Notes under the pieces: generated by a model
Database searches by the model: none
The model's input: only the letters and a program-made list of their open reading frames with translations
Told to the model about the DNA's origin: nothing
Origin: Candidatus Pelagibacter sp.
GTDB lineage: Bacteria > Pseudomonadota > Alphaproteobacteria > Pelagibacterales > Pelagibacteraceae
Reading direction: 5' to 3'
DNA length: 54,128 bases
Assembly (NCBI GenBank): GCA_028227525.1
Contig: JAOJAE010000006.1
Coordinates: forward strand, 1-54,128
Shown here: piece by piece, positions 33,835 to 43,748 of the stretch
How the letters are laid out: each line of letters opens with the position of its first letter
Position numbering within the stretch: the stretch's first letter is position 1
Program-made: the position numbers and the translations under genes

Positions 33835-34518
33835 TTAAAGATATTTTGTTATAATTTTTTCAATACCAATAAAGTCTTTTATGAGGTGATTATGATATAT
33901 TTCAGTTGTATTTTTTTCTGTATATCCATTTTCTAACAAAATAACTGGTATCTCTGCAGCTTTAGCTGCATTCGCGTCAGTTTCACTATCACCAATCATG
34001 ACAGTCTTTTTTATATCTCCATCCAAAATTTCAACCACATTTGTAAGATGTCTTGGATCTGGCTTGCAATAATCAAAAGTATCTGAACCAGCAACGTATT
34101 CAAAAAAATCATAAATACCAATTTTTTTTAAAAGATCATTAGATAGATATTCTTGTTTATTTGTACAAACAGCCATTGATATGTTTTGTTCTTTGCACCA
34201 AATTAAAAAATCTTTAACACCTGTGATTAGCGTACTTTCGTTTTTAATATTCTTGCCATAATAGTCCACAAACTCTTTAATCATTTCATCTTTTATTTTT
34301 TCATCTAAAACTTTACTAAATTCTTTTTTTGCTTGCCCCCATATAGATCTTCCAATTAAAGCTCCAGCACCTTTACCAACCAAATTTCTGATATCTTCAG
34401 TTGATTTAGTGGGGTAACCAAATTTTCTCATGACATGGTTATGAGCCAACATTAAATCTGGAGCTGTATCAACGAGAGTTCCATCCAAATCGAATAAAAT
34501 TGTAAATTTTTGCTTCAT
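33835..34518 (-). CDS. gph: HAD phosphatase, phosphoglycolate phosphatase-like
   Basis: A 227-residue HAD hydrolase with motif I DLDGTLVDTAPDL, motif II (AVCTNK), motif III around KPDPRHL and motif IV IGDSETDANAAKAA. The cap domain contains RNLVGKGAGALIGRS, as in Gph proteins. It removes phosphate from 2-phosphoglycolate or a similar substrate. It is divergent from the GlmU-like gene, with 68 bases between starts. Confidence 0.85.
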   Translation of the reverse strand: MKQKFTILFDLDGTLVDTAPDLMLAHNHVMRKFGYPTKSTEDIRNLVGKGAGALIGRSIWGQAKKEFSKVLDEKIKDEMIKEFVDYYGKNIKNESTLITGVKDFLIWCKEQNISMAVCTNKQEYLSNDLLKKIGIYDFFEYVAGSDTFDYCKPDPRHLTNVVEILDGDIKKTVMIGDSETDANAAKAAEIPVILLENGYTEKNTTEIYHNHLIKDFIGIEKIITKYL

Positions 34519-34586
34519 TAATTAGTTTTTTAAAGAAATATTATGTGAATTAATTAAGCCTTATTCTTAATATAAAGCATTTTAAA

Positions 34587-35204
34587 ATGAAAGAATTAAA
34601 TTTACAAAAAATTCAAATCAAACTTCGAAATAAGTTTTTAAACAGTGGTGTTAAAATGCCTGGGCCTGAAACGATTTTTTTTTCGAATGATACTAAAATT
34701 GGAAAAAATGTAACTATAGAGCCTTATGTTGTTATAGGAAAAAATGTTAAAATAGGAAACAACGTTATCATAAAATCCTTTTCTCATTTAGAGTCATGTA
34801 AAATTGAAAACAAAGTTGAAATTGGCCCTTACGCCAGAATTAGACCCGATACTATTTTGAAAGAAGGATCAAAAATTGGAAACTTTGTTGAAGTTAAAAA
34901 AAGTATTGTTGGAAAAAAATCAAAGGTAAATCATTTATCTTATATCGGAGATAGTGAAATTGGAAAATCTGTAAATATAGGAGCCGGAACAATTACATGT
35001 AATTATGATGGAGTTAAAAAAAGTAAAACAAAAATTAAAGATAATGTTTTTGTAGGTTCAAATTCATCTTTGGTTGCTCCATTAACTATAGAAAAAGAAA
35101 GTATCATTGGTGCTGGTTCAGTAATTACTAAAAATGTAAAAAAGCAATCTTTAGCATTAACTAGATCGTCACAAACAGAAATAAAAAATTATAAACGAAA
35201 ATAA
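34587..35204 (+). CDS. GlmU-type acetyltransferase domain only (no uridylyltransferase domain)
   Basis: A 205-residue left-handed beta-helix protein matching only the C-terminal half of GlmU (E. coli residues about 230-450). Seen: IGPYARIRPDTILKEGSKIGNFVEVKKS in parts, the acetyl-CoA/GlcN-1-P site KVNHLSYIGDSEIG, NIGAGTITCNYDG, VGSNSSLVAPLTI and GAGSVITKNVKK. These are the conserved GlmU acetyltransferase residues including the catalytic His in NHLSYIGD. The N-terminal pyrophosphorylase is missing, and the gene before it is on the other strand, so it is a genuine stand-alone domain. It is 3 bases before glmS, confirming its role in UDP-GlcNAc synthesis. Confidence 0.9.
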   Translation: MKELNLQKIQIKLRNKFLNSGVKMPGPETIFFSNDTKIGKNVTIEPYVVIGKNVKIGNNVIIKSFSHLESCKIENKVEIGPYARIRPDTILKEGSKIGNFVEVKKSIVGKKSKVNHLSYIGDSEIGKSVNIGAGTITCNYDGVKKSKTKIKDNVFVGSNSSLVAPLTIEKESIIGAGSVITKNVKKQSLALTRSSQTEIKNYKRK

Positions 35205-35207
35205 TAT

Positions 35208-37028
35208 ATGTGTGGAATAATAGGTATTTCTAGTAATAAATCGGTATCAAGCAGTATTATTAATTCTCTTAAAAAATTAGAATATAGGGGATATGACTCT
35301 GCTGGTATTGCAACATTATCCGATGGCCTTATAAATGAAGTTAAATCTGAAGGTAGAGTAGAAAATTTAGAAAATAATTTTGATTTAAAAAATCTTTCAG
35401 GAAATATTGGTATTGGACATGTTAGATGGGCAACTCATGGTATACCAAATAGTGTGAATGCTCACCCACATTCATCAGAAAATGTGTCAGTAGTCCATAA
35501 CGGAATAATTGAAAATTCAACATTATTAAAAAAATATTTACTATCAAAAGGGCATAAGTTTAAATCTCAAACAGATACCGAGGTAATAGTTCATTTAATA
35601 ACAGAAAATCTTAAAACATCAGAATTGCAAGAGGCTATAACAAAAACATTAAAACAACTTCATGGTAGTTTTGCCTTAGGAATAATATTTAAAGATATGC
35701 CTGATTTAATAATAGGTGCAAGACGTGGCTCTCCTTTAGCTGTTGGATATGGTCCTAATGAAAATTATCTTGGATCAGACTCTTATGCTCTTAAATCAAT
35801 GACAAACAAGATAACTTATTTAGATGATGGTGAATTTTGTTTTATTAAAAAAGATGAGATTTATTTTTTTAATGAAGATGGAATAAAGATAAATAAAAAA
35901 GTATTAGAACTTTCTTCTGATCAACAAAATTATGATAAAGGTGATTTTAAACATTTTATGGCTAAAGAAATTGAGGAACAGCCACAAACTTTGAAAACAG
36001 GTATTAAAGAATATGTAGATAGTATTAAAAACGAAATTAATATTTACAATTTTCCTTGGAAAATAGATGAAATTAAATCTATTATGCTCATTGGTTGTGG
36101 TACAGCTTATCACTCTTGCTTAATGGCCAAATATTGGTTTGAGGAACTTACAACTTTAGATGTAAATATTGATATTGCATCAGAGTTTAGATACCGAAAA
36201 AATAGATTTAAAAAAGATACTTTATATATCTTTGTATCTCAATCAGGTGAAACAGCTGACACTTATGCTGCTTTAGATCTTTGTAATAAAAATGATATGA
36301 AAACTTGCTCTGTTGTTAATGTAATTGAAAGCTCTATTGCAAGAGACTCAAATTTTGTATTACCAATTCATTGTGGTCCTGAAATAGGTGTTGCATCAAC
36401 TAAAGCATTTTTAGGTCAAATACTTGTTTTATATATTTTATCGTTAAAGCTATCATCATTAAGAAAAGAAATTGACAACATTGACTATCAACAAAAAATT
36501 AAAGATCTTAAAAATTTACCAAAATTAATCGAGAAAACATTATTAATTGATAATGATATTCAGGCCATAGCGTCAACATTTAACGAAGCAAAAGGATCAA
36601 TGTTTTTAGGTAGAGGTTTTTCTTATCCAATTGCACTTGAAGGTGCTTTAAAACTAAAAGAACTTTCTTATGTTCATGCAGAAGGGTATCCAGCTGGCGA
36701 AATGAAGCATGGACCTTTAGCATTAATTGAAGAAGGTATGCCTGTTGTAGTTTTAGCTCCAAGAGATAATTATTATAAGAAAACGATTTCAAACATGCAG
36801 GAAGTTGTAGCAAGAGGTGCCAAAGTTTTATTAATTACAAATAAAAGCAAAGATGAAATTGTATCTGAAAATATTTGGGAAAAGATTGAGGTTGAAACAA
36901 CTAATGATGATTTACTTCCATTTCTTTTAACTATTCCGCTGCAAAAACTTGCTTATTACTCGGCCCTTAAAAAAGGTTATGATATAGATAAACCAAGAAA
37001 TTTAGCTAAATCAGTTACAGTAGAATAA
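35208..37028 (+). CDS. glmS: Glutamine-fructose-6-phosphate aminotransferase
   Basis: Makes glucosamine-6-phosphate. A 606-residue protein with catalytic Cys2 (MCGIIGI), glutaminase loops RGYDSAG, HVRWATHG and HNGIIEN, and two SIS domains (about 285-420 and 455-590) with GCGTAYHS, VSQSGETADT and FLGRGFSYP...LKLKELSY. The C-terminus KPRNLAKSVTVE is the GlmS signature. Coupled to the GlmU-type acetyltransferase; with the missing mutase and uridylyltransferase steps supplied elsewhere. Confidence 0.96.
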   Translation: MCGIIGISSNKSVSSSIINSLKKLEYRGYDSAGIATLSDGLINEVKSEGRVENLENNFDLKNLSGNIGIGHVRWATHGIPNSVNAHPHSSENVSVVHNGIIENSTLLKKYLLSKGHKFKSQTDTEVIVHLITENLKTSELQEAITKTLKQLHGSFALGIIFKDMPDLIIGARRGSPLAVGYGPNENYLGSDSYALKSMTNKITYLDDGEFCFIKKDEIYFFNEDGIKINKKVLELSSDQQNYDKGDFKHFMAKEIEEQPQTLKTGIKEYVDSIKNEINIYNFPWKIDEIKSIMLIGCGTAYHSCLMAKYWFEELTTLDVNIDIASEFRYRKNRFKKDTLYIFVSQSGETADTYAALDLCNKNDMKTCSVVNVIESSIARDSNFVLPIHCGPEIGVASTKAFLGQILVLYILSLKLSSLRKEIDNIDYQQKIKDLKNLPKLIEKTLLIDNDIQAIASTFNEAKGSMFLGRGFSYPIALEGALKLKELSYVHAEGYPAGEMKHGPLALIEEGMPVVVLAPRDNYYKKTISNMQEVVARGAKVLLITNKSKDEIVSENIWEKIEVETTNDDLLPFLLTIPLQKLAYYSALKKGYDIDKPRNLAKSVTVE

Positions 37029-37095
37029 ATTTGTATTTTTATTTATCAAAATTATTAGCACCTTTATTAAATCCAACTAATTTATTATTTATTTT

Positions 37096-37734
37096 TTGAA
37101 TTTAAAATCAAAAATTAAATTTAAATTAATTTCAAATATAGTTCTAATATTAGTATTATTATTATCTTTTTTTCCTTTTGGAAATTTAGGTTTAAGATAT
37201 TTAGAGAAAGATTATATTTTACAAGATAAGTTTTATAAAGTTGATAATATCATTGTCTTAGCTGGTTCAGAAATGATTGCTTCTACTGAAATTACAAAAA
37301 AACTATCTCTTAATAGCGGTTCGGAAAGACTAATCATTAGTGCAAAATTAGCTTTAGATTATCCAAATTCAAAAATATATTATTTAGGTGGTGATGGAAG
37401 ATTAGTTAAGAGTAAATTCAATGAAGCAGACGTAGCTAAAATTTTTTATTCAAATATTCACTTTGACTTAAATAGAGTTATTTTTATTGATAATACTAGA
37501 AACACAATTGAAAACTTAAAAGCCTTTAAAAAAATTAACACTCTAAATCAATCTAATATCTTAATTACATCTGCCTTTCATATGAAGAGGTCAATGTTAA
37601 TTGTAAAAGAATTAGACTTAAATATAAAGCCCTTCGCTGTTGATTTTAGATCTGTAAATAAATTTAACATTTTAAATTATTATCAAAGGTTAAATATTGC
37701 TGAAAACTGGCAATCTTTTAATATTTTTTTTTAG
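37096..37734 (+). CDS. YdcF-like (DUF218) membrane-anchored protein
   Basis: A 212-residue protein: one N-terminal membrane segment (about residues 10-30), then a DUF218 domain with VDNIIVLAGSE, IYYLGGDGRL, FIDNTRNTIENL and ILITSAFHMKRSMLI. These match the conserved N-T-x-E-N and T-S-x-xH-M-x-R patterns of the YdcF/SanA/ElyC group, often tied to envelope polysaccharide or lipid-carrier metabolism. The start is TTG (37096) with no good alternative. It follows glmS by 67 bases. A second, diverged DUF218-like domain is seen at the right edge of the window. Confidence 0.82.
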   Translation: MNLKSKIKFKLISNIVLILVLLLSFFPFGNLGLRYLEKDYILQDKFYKVDNIIVLAGSEMIASTEITKKLSLNSGSERLIISAKLALDYPNSKIYYLGGDGRLVKSKFNEADVAKIFYSNIHFDLNRVIFIDNTRNTIENLKAFKKINTLNQSNILITSAFHMKRSMLIVKELDLNIKPFAVDFRSVNKFNILNYYQRLNIAENWQSFNIFF

Positions 37735-37827
37735 AGAAATAATTGGAATATTAGCTTTTAAGTTACTAAAATAATTTTAGTTAGTTGAATTTTATTTTAT
37801 CTTTGTTAAAACAATCAGAAGTTGAAT

Positions 37828-39207
37828 ATGAAAAATTGGAAAAAAAATAGCTGGAGAAAGTATCCTGTAAAACACATACCTGAATATCCAAACAAAAAAG
37901 AATTGGATACGGTCTTAGATAAAATTGGAACTTTCCCCCCTTTAGTATTTGCGGGTGAGACTAGACACTTAAAAGATCAGCTTGCAGATGTAGTCGATGG
38001 TAAAGCATTTTTGCTTCAAGGAGGAGATTGTGCAGAAAGTTTTGCAGAATTTAATCCTGATAATATTAGAGATACATTTAAATTAATGTTGCAAATGTCG
38101 TTAGTTCTAACTTATTCAGCATCTTTACCAGTTGTAAAAGTTGGAAGAATAGCGGGTCAATTTTCAAAACCAAGAAGCTCACCTTTAGAGTCTAAAGATG
38201 GTGTGGAGCTTCCAAGTTATTTAGGTGACAATATTAATGGAATGGAATTTAATGAAAAATCAAGAGTTCCTGATCCAAAAAGATTGTTTAAGGCTTATTC
38301 TCAATCTGCAGCAACATTAAATCTTATTAGAGCTTTCTGTCATGGTGGTTTTGCGGATTTAAAGAATGTTCATAATTGGAACCTTGGATTTATTAAAAAT
38401 AGCCCAACATTAAAGAGATTTAAAGATCTTGAAGATAAAATAGCAGATGCTTTAGCATTCATGGATGCTTGTGGGATTAATTCAGATTTTAATAGAAGAT
38501 TAAAAACAGTTAATTTTTGGACTTCACATGAAGCATTGTTACTACCTTTTGAAGAGACGATGACCAGAACAGATTCAACGACAGGAGAAAATCATGATAC
38601 TTCTGCTCACTTTGTTTGGATAGGAGATAGAACTAGACAGCTTGATGGTGGACATGTTGAATTTTGTAGAGGGATTAAAAACCCAATAGGTATTAAATGT
38701 GGGCCAACGTTAAAACCTGAAGATTTAATAAATCTTTGTAATAAAATTAATCCAACTAATGAAAAAGGTAAGATAACTTTGATTTCTAGATTTGGTGCTG
38801 ACAATGTTTCGAAACATTTACCAAAATTGATTAGAGCAATTAAAAAAGAAGGTTTAAATGTAGTTTGGTCATGTGATCCTTGTCACGGCAATACAATAAA
38901 AGCTGCAACAGGATTTAAAACAAGACCTTTCAACAGTGTTTTAAAAGAAGTAAAAAATGTATTTGCTTGCCATCAAAGCGAAGGAAGTTACGCAGGTGGA
39001 TTGCACATTGAAATGACTGGTCAAAATGTAACTGAATGTATTGGTGGAGCTCAAAAAATTTCAGAGAGAGATTTATCGTCTAGATATCATACTCATTGCG
39101 ATCCAAGACTTAACGCAAATCAGGCCTTAGAATTAGCTTTTTTAATTTCTGATGAGATTAAAAAGAATAGCTCATATTCTAAAAATGCAGACAGAGCGGC
39201 ATCTTAA
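37828..39207 (+). CDS. 3-deoxy-7-phosphoheptulonate synthase, class II
   Basis: First step of the shikimate pathway (PEP + erythrose-4-phosphate). A 459-residue class II (plant-like) enzyme: [54 protein letters not shown] and the metal site CDPCHGNT are seen, with [14 protein letters not shown] near the C-terminus. The ATG at 37828 is chosen over the TTG at 37822 because it fits family N-termini equally well and is the better codon. Confidence 0.95.
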   Translation: MKNWKKNSWRKYPVKHIPEYPNKKELDTVLDKIGTFPPLVFAGETRHLKDQLADVVDGKAFLLQGGDCAESFAEFNPDNIRDTFKLMLQMSLVLTYSASLPVVKVGRIAGQFSKPRSSPLESKDGVELPSYLGDNINGMEFNEKSRVPDPKRLFKAYSQSAATLNLIRAFCHGGFADLKNVHNWNLGFIKNSPTLKRFKDLEDKIADALAFMDACGINSDFNRRLKTVNFWTSHEALLLPFEETMTRTDSTTGENHDTSAHFVWIGDRTRQLDGGHVEFCRGIKNPIGIKCGPTLKPEDLINLCNKINPTNEKGKITLISRFGADNVSKHLPKLIRAIKKEGLNVVWSCDPCHGNTIKAATGFKTRPFNSVLKEVKNVFACHQSEGSYAGGLHIEMTGQNVTECIGGAQKISERDLSSRYHTHCDPRLNANQALELAFLISDEIKKNSSYSKNADRAAS

Positions 39208-39246
39208 AACATTGTAAAAGATACCAACTAACAATATTTTAAAATT

Positions 39247-39984
39247 ATGAATGCTTCAGAAAAAGTAAACTTTATATCAAATTGGATTAAAGATTACGCA
39301 AACAACATGCCAAGTAAGGCACAATCATTAGTAATTGGAATTTCTGGAGGAATAGACTCTTCTGTTTCAAGCACTTTAAGTGCAATGACTGGTTTAAAGA
39401 CAATTGTTTTATCGATGCCTATTAAACAAAAATCACAACAACATGATTTGAGTTTAAAACATCAAGAATGGTTAGTTAATAAATTTAATAATGTTGAAGC
39501 ACATACAATAAATTTAGATGAATTATTTTCAACATTTTCATCAACTTTATCTAAATTTGATAATGAGCATGGTATGGCAAATTCTCGAGCAAGATTAAGA
39601 ATGACTACTCTTTACCAAGTGGCAGCTGCTAACAAAGGTATAGTTGTTGGAACGGGCAATAAAGTAGAGGACTTTGGAGTAGGCTTTTATACAAAATACG
39701 GTGATGGTGGTGTTGATATATCTCCAATAGCTGATTGCAATAAAACAGAAGTGTGGGAGATAGGAAAAGAACTTGGAATTTTAAATGAAATAATTGAAGC
39801 AGCTCCAACAGATGGATTATGGGATGATGGACGAACTGATGAAGGTCAGCTTGGATTAGAATATCATGAGCTAGAAGAAGCTATGGATAATCCAAATTCA
39901 TCCAATAGAGCTAAATACGAAACCATACGAAAACAAAATTTGCATAAAATGGAGCCCATTCCAGTCTGCAAAATTCCAAATTAA
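39247..39984 (+). CDS. nadE: NAD+ synthase (ammonia-dependent type)
   Basis: A 245-residue N-type ATP pyrophosphatase amidating nicotinate adenine dinucleotide. The PP-loop ISGGIDSSVS (residues 32-41), RARLRMTTLYQVAA, VVGTGNKVEDFGVGFYTKYGDGG and the conserved PTDGLWDDGRTDEGQLG are seen. There is no glutaminase domain, so it uses free ammonia or a partner. Both aroG-type and cysS neighbours are on the same strand with gaps of about 40 bases. Confidence 0.95.
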   Translation: MNASEKVNFISNWIKDYANNMPSKAQSLVIGISGGIDSSVSSTLSAMTGLKTIVLSMPIKQKSQQHDLSLKHQEWLVNKFNNVEAHTINLDELFSTFSSTLSKFDNEHGMANSRARLRMTTLYQVAAANKGIVVGTGNKVEDFGVGFYTKYGDGGVDISPIADCNKTEVWEIGKELGILNEIIEAAPTDGLWDDGRTDEGQLGLEYHELEEAMDNPNSSNRAKYETIRKQNLHKMEPIPVCKIPN

Positions 39985-39989
39985 TCAAA

Positions 39990-40005
39990 TAGATTCACAA
40001 ATCTA
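39990..40005. repeat. Small perfect hairpin between nadE and cysS
   Basis: TAGATT-CACA-AATCTA, 6-bp stem with a 4-base loop, 5 bases after the nadE stop and about 21 bases before the cysS ATG. It could be a weak 3'-end structure. No T-tract follows. Confidence 0.4.
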
Positions 40006-40026
40006 TAAATTAAGTATATTTCTAAA

Positions 40027-41379
40027 ATGATGAATAAAGATATTTTTTTAACAAATAATCTAAGTAACAAAAAAGAAAAATTTGTTCCAATAGATGAAAA
40101 CAATGTAGGCATGTATGTTTGTGGTCCTACTGTTTATGATGACCCTCATATTGGTAACGCTAGACCGATAGTTATATTTGATATTCTTTTTAAAATACTT
40201 AAGAGTAAATTTTCATCAGTTACTTATGTGCGAAACATCACTGATGTAGATGATAAAATAATTAAATCATCTAATGAAAAAAAAATATCTATTTCAGATC
40301 TAACACAAACTGTAATTAAAGGTTTTGATGAAGATTGTAATTATTTAAACTGTGAAATCCCAACTGCGCAACCCAAAGCGACAGAACATATTGATTTAAT
40401 GATTGAGATGATCTCTGAGTTAATCAAAAAAGATTTTGCTTATGAAAATAATAAACATGTTTATTTTGAAGTAAAAAAATTTGATGATTATGGTCAATTA
40501 TCAAATAAAAAATTAGAAGAATTAATTGCAGGTTCTAGAATTGAAGTCAGCGATAACAAAAAAAACTCAGAAGATTTTGTGTTGTGGAAACCTTCTTTAG
40601 AAAATGAACCTTTTTGGGACTCTCCTTGGGGGAAAGGTAGACCTGGTTGGCATTTAGAATGCTCTGCAATGTCTAAGAAATTTTTAGGAAATGAATTTGA
40701 TATCCATGGTGGAGGGATTGATTTAATTTTTCCGCATCATGAAAATGAAATTGCTCAATCAAGATGTGCAAATGACACTAAAGTTTTTGCCAATTATTGG
40801 TTGCACAATGCCTTTATTACTATGTCGAATGAAAAAATGGCAAAATCTCAGGGTAATATTTTAAAGATTAAAGATTTTAGAGGTAAAGTTAGTGGACAAG
40901 TTTTAAGATTAGCTTTAATCAGCGCCCACTATAAGCAACCATTAGATTGGAATGATAAATTGTTAGACGATTGTCAAAATACAATTGATAAATGGTATAA
41001 TGCTTATTTGCCTTCCAACAAAGAATTAGAAGATGAAATTATTCAACCTTTATATGATGATATTAATACACCAGGTTACATTGCTAATTTACATAAACTT
41101 TATGATAAAGCGAATAAAGGAAATGATGTTGATAAACAAATATTTAATTCAGCATGTAATTTTATTGGTTTGCTTCAAGAAACTAAAGAAGAGTGGCTAG
41201 ATTACAAAAAGGGAAAAATAGATATTTCAGAGACAGAAATTGAAAACAAAATAGAACTTAGAAATAAAGCTAGAGCAGATAAAAACTATGCAGAAGCTGA
41301 TAATATTAGAGACTACCTTTTAGACAAAGGTGTTTTAATAGAAGATAAAGATGGTAAAACAATTTGGAAATTTAAATGA
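40027..41379 (+). CDS. cysS: Cysteinyl-tRNA synthetase
   Basis: A class I aminoacyl-tRNA synthetase of 450 residues. Seen: MYVCGPTVYDDPHIGNARP with the zinc Cys and HIGN motif, VRNITDVDDKII, the second zinc Cys in GWHLECSAMS, the zinc His in FPHHENEIAQS and KMAKSQGN as the KMSKS loop. The C-terminal helical segment (ARADKNYAEADNIRDYL) is also typical. The start may be either of two adjacent ATGs (40027 or 40030). It overlaps cimA by 4 bases. Confidence 0.97.
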   Translation: MMNKDIFLTNNLSNKKEKFVPIDENNVGMYVCGPTVYDDPHIGNARPIVIFDILFKILKSKFSSVTYVRNITDVDDKIIKSSNEKKISISDLTQTVIKGFDEDCNYLNCEIPTAQPKATEHIDLMIEMISELIKKDFAYENNKHVYFEVKKFDDYGQLSNKKLEELIAGSRIEVSDNKKNSEDFVLWKPSLENEPFWDSPWGKGRPGWHLECSAMSKKFLGNEFDIHGGGIDLIFPHHENEIAQSRCANDTKVFANYWLHNAFITMSNEKMAKSQGNILKIKDFRGKVSGQVLRLALISAHYKQPLDWNDKLLDDCQNTIDKWYNAYLPSNKELEDEIIQPLYDDINTPGYIANLHKLYDKANKGNDVDKQIFNSACNFIGLLQETKEEWLDYKKGKIDISETEIENKIELRNKARADKNYAEADNIRDYLLDKGVLIEDKDGKTIWKFK

Positions 41380-42977
41380 GCAAAGAAAAGCTATATATTT
41401 TTGACACGACATTAAGAGATGGGGCTCAAACTCAAGGGGTTGATTTTTCAATTGATGACAAAGAGAAAATTTCAAATTCACTAGATAATTTAGGTGTAGA
41501 TTACATCGAAGGCGGTTGGCCTGGAGCTAACCCAACTGATACTGAGTTTTTTAACAAAGATCATGGTTTTAAAAATACAAAACTTACAGCCTTTGGAATG
41601 ACCAAAAAATCAGAACATAGTGCTGAAAATGATCCAATGTTAGCATCATTAATTAATTCACAAAGTTCCTCTGTTTGTTTATTTGGAAAATCTTGGGATT
41701 TTCAAGTTGATGTGGCGCTTGGAATATCGAATGAAGAAAATTTAGAAAATATTAGCGAGAGTGCAAAACATATCGTTGGTTCAGGTAAAGAATTTATGTT
41801 TGATGCAGAGCATTTCTTTGATGGATATAAATCTAATCCAGATTATGCATTAAAGTGTTTAAAAGCTGCATACGATCAAGGTGCTAGATGGATTGTTTTA
41901 TGTGACACCAATGGCGGAACTCTTCCACACGAAGTATTTAAAATTGTATCTGAAATTACAAAACATATCCCAGGAAAAAATTTAGGTATCCACGCTCATA
42001 ATGATACAGAAAATGCAGTAGCAAATAGTTTAGCTGCAGTTCAAGCTGGTGTTAGACAGATTCAAGGAACTATTAATGGACTAGGGGAGAGATGCGGTAA
42101 TGCAAATTTAATGTCTTTGATCCCGTCTTTATTTCTAAAAAAAGATTTTAGTGAAAAATTTGAATTAAATATTAAGCGAGAAAACTTAAAAAATTTAACT
42201 CAGTGCTCAAGGTTATTAGATGAATTATTGAATAGAAAACCTAATAAACATTTACCTTATGTGGGTGCTTCAGCTTTTTCACATAAAGGAGGTATGCATG
42301 TATCAGCAGTTCAAAAGGATCCAAAAACATACGAACATATTGACCCTGAAGAAGTAGGGAATTCAAGAAACATCGTAGTTTCAGATCAAGCTGGTCAATC
42401 TAATATAATGTCTAGATTAAAATCAATCGGTATCAAGATTGAAAAAAATGACCCAAAGATTAAAAAACTTTTGAGCGAAGTTAAAGATAGAGAATTTATT
42501 GGCTATAGTTATGATGGAGCAGATGCTTCATTTGAATTATTAGCTAGAAGATTAATGGGTGATATTCCAAGATATATTTTAATTAACGAATATGATGTAA
42601 CAGTTAAAAAAGATAATACCGGTGAAATCATTTCAGTTGCAAAAGCACAATTAGAAGTTGATGGTCAAAAAATATTATGTGAAGGCCAAGGAAATGGTCC
42701 TGTCAATGCACTTGATAATGCGATTAGAAAAAATGTAAATAAACTTGCAAAATACTCAGAATATTTAAAAGACTTAAAATTAGTTGATTATAAAGTAAGA
42801 ATTTTAAATACAGGTACTGAAGCGGTAACTAGAGTTTCAATTGAAAGCACAGATTCTAAAGGTGTTAACTGGTTCACTATAGGAGTTTCACCAAATATAA
42901 TTGATGCATCATTCAAAGCATTAGTCGATAGTTTGGATTACAAGTTATTCAAAGATAAGGCTCCAGCTAGCCTATAA
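41376..42977 (+). CDS. cimA: (R)-citramalate synthase, isoleucine pathway
   Basis: Condenses pyruvate with acetyl-CoA to form citramalate, giving a threonine-independent route to isoleucine. A 533-residue protein with the DRE-TIM barrel (about 5-275): FDTTLRDGAQTQGV, YIEGGWPGANPTD, HAHNDTENAVANSL and GTINGLGERCGNANL; then CimA-type HKGGMHVSAV and the LeuA-dimer regulatory domain (about 390-520). The YIEGGWPG and GAQ motifs separate CimA from LeuA. ATG overlaps the cysS stop by 4 bases. Confidence 0.95.
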   Translation: MSKEKLYIFDTTLRDGAQTQGVDFSIDDKEKISNSLDNLGVDYIEGGWPGANPTDTEFFNKDHGFKNTKLTAFGMTKKSEHSAENDPMLASLINSQSSSVCLFGKSWDFQVDVALGISNEENLENISESAKHIVGSGKEFMFDAEHFFDGYKSNPDYALKCLKAAYDQGARWIVLCDTNGGTLPHEVFKIVSEITKHIPGKNLGIHAHNDTENAVANSLAAVQAGVRQIQGTINGLGERCGNANLMSLIPSLFLKKDFSEKFELNIKRENLKNLTQCSRLLDELLNRKPNKHLPYVGASAFSHKGGMHVSAVQKDPKTYEHIDPEEVGNSRNIVVSDQAGQSNIMSRLKSIGIKIEKNDPKIKKLLSEVKDREFIGYSYDGADASFELLARRLMGDIPRYILINEYDVTVKKDNTGEIISVAKAQLEVDGQKILCEGQGNGPVNALDNAIRKNVNKLAKYSEYLKDLKLVDYKVRILNTGTEAVTRVSIESTDSKGVNWFTIGVSPNIIDASFKALVDSLDYKLFKDKAPASL

Positions 42978-42994
42978 GATTTGTATTAATAATA

Positions 42995-43708
42995 ATGTCA
43001 GCTAATAACATTACTTTTATTCTCCATAAACCTCAACTTTCAGAAAATATTGGTGCATGTGCAAGAGGAATGAAGAATTTTAACTTCCAAAAACTATCTG
43101 TTATTGATCCAAAACCAATTTTTCCAAACGATAAAATTTTAGCAACATCAGTTGGTGCAAAAAATGTTATTAATAAAAGTAAAGTTTTTGATAATCTAGA
43201 ACCAGCGCTTAAAAATATAGATTATGTGATCGCAACATCAGCAAGATTTAGAAACAAAAACATAAAGCATATTCAATTAGAGGATTTAAAAAAAATAGAT
43301 TTTACCAAAAAAGTAGCATTTCTTTTTGGATCTGAAGCATCCGGTTTGTCTAATAATGAGATTAGTTATGCAAATTATACGTTACAAATTCCAACTAATC
43401 CTGAATTTAAATCTCTAAATTTATCTCACAGTCTAATTATCATTGCTCAATATGTTTCAAGTATTGTGAAATCTAAGACTTCTGATTTTAAAAAGTCTAA
43501 AAAAGTTAAATCTGCTTCTAAAAAAGAGATACATTCAATGACCAATTTATGTATTCGAAATTTAGATGAAATAAACTTTTTTAAACCCAAGGAAAAGAAA
43601 CCCATTATGTTAGAAAACTTGAGAAATATTTTCTATAAAATGGAGTTATCATCTAAAGAAACACGTATATTAGCCAGTGTATTTGCTAGTTTGGGTAAAA
43701 AACGTTGA
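42995..43708 (+). CDS. trmJ: tRNA/rRNA 2'-O-methyltransferase, TrmJ family
   Basis: A 237-residue SPOUT-class enzyme. Seen: ITFILHKPQLSENIGACARGMKNF with the N-x-G motif, DYVIATSARFRN, KVAFLFGSEASGLSNNEI and IPTNPEFKSLNLSHS, forming the knotted SAM site. The family methylates position 32 of tRNA; this assignment within SpoU proteins is by the N-terminal and LSHS motifs. A short C-terminal helical part resembles the TrmJ dimer region. Confidence 0.88.
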   Translation: MSANNITFILHKPQLSENIGACARGMKNFNFQKLSVIDPKPIFPNDKILATSVGAKNVINKSKVFDNLEPALKNIDYVIATSARFRNKNIKHIQLEDLKKIDFTKKVAFLFGSEASGLSNNEISYANYTLQIPTNPEFKSLNLSHSLIIIAQYVSSIVKSKTSDFKKSKKVKSASKKEIHSMTNLCIRNLDEINFFKPKEKKPIMLENLRNIFYKMELSSKETRILASVFASLGKKR

Positions 43709-43736
43709 TTGACAAAATAGCCTGTAAGCTTATAAA
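43709..43736 (+). promoter_or_regulatory. Candidate sigma70 promoter of rpsD with very short leader
   Basis: TTGACA (43709-43714, a perfect -35), 16-base spacer, TATAAA (43731-43736). It starts one base after the trmJ stop. The ATG at 43749 is 12 bases past the -10, leaving a predicted leader of about 6 bases without a Shine-Dalgarno. Confidence 0.6.
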
Positions 43737-43748
43737 CCCCATTATCAA

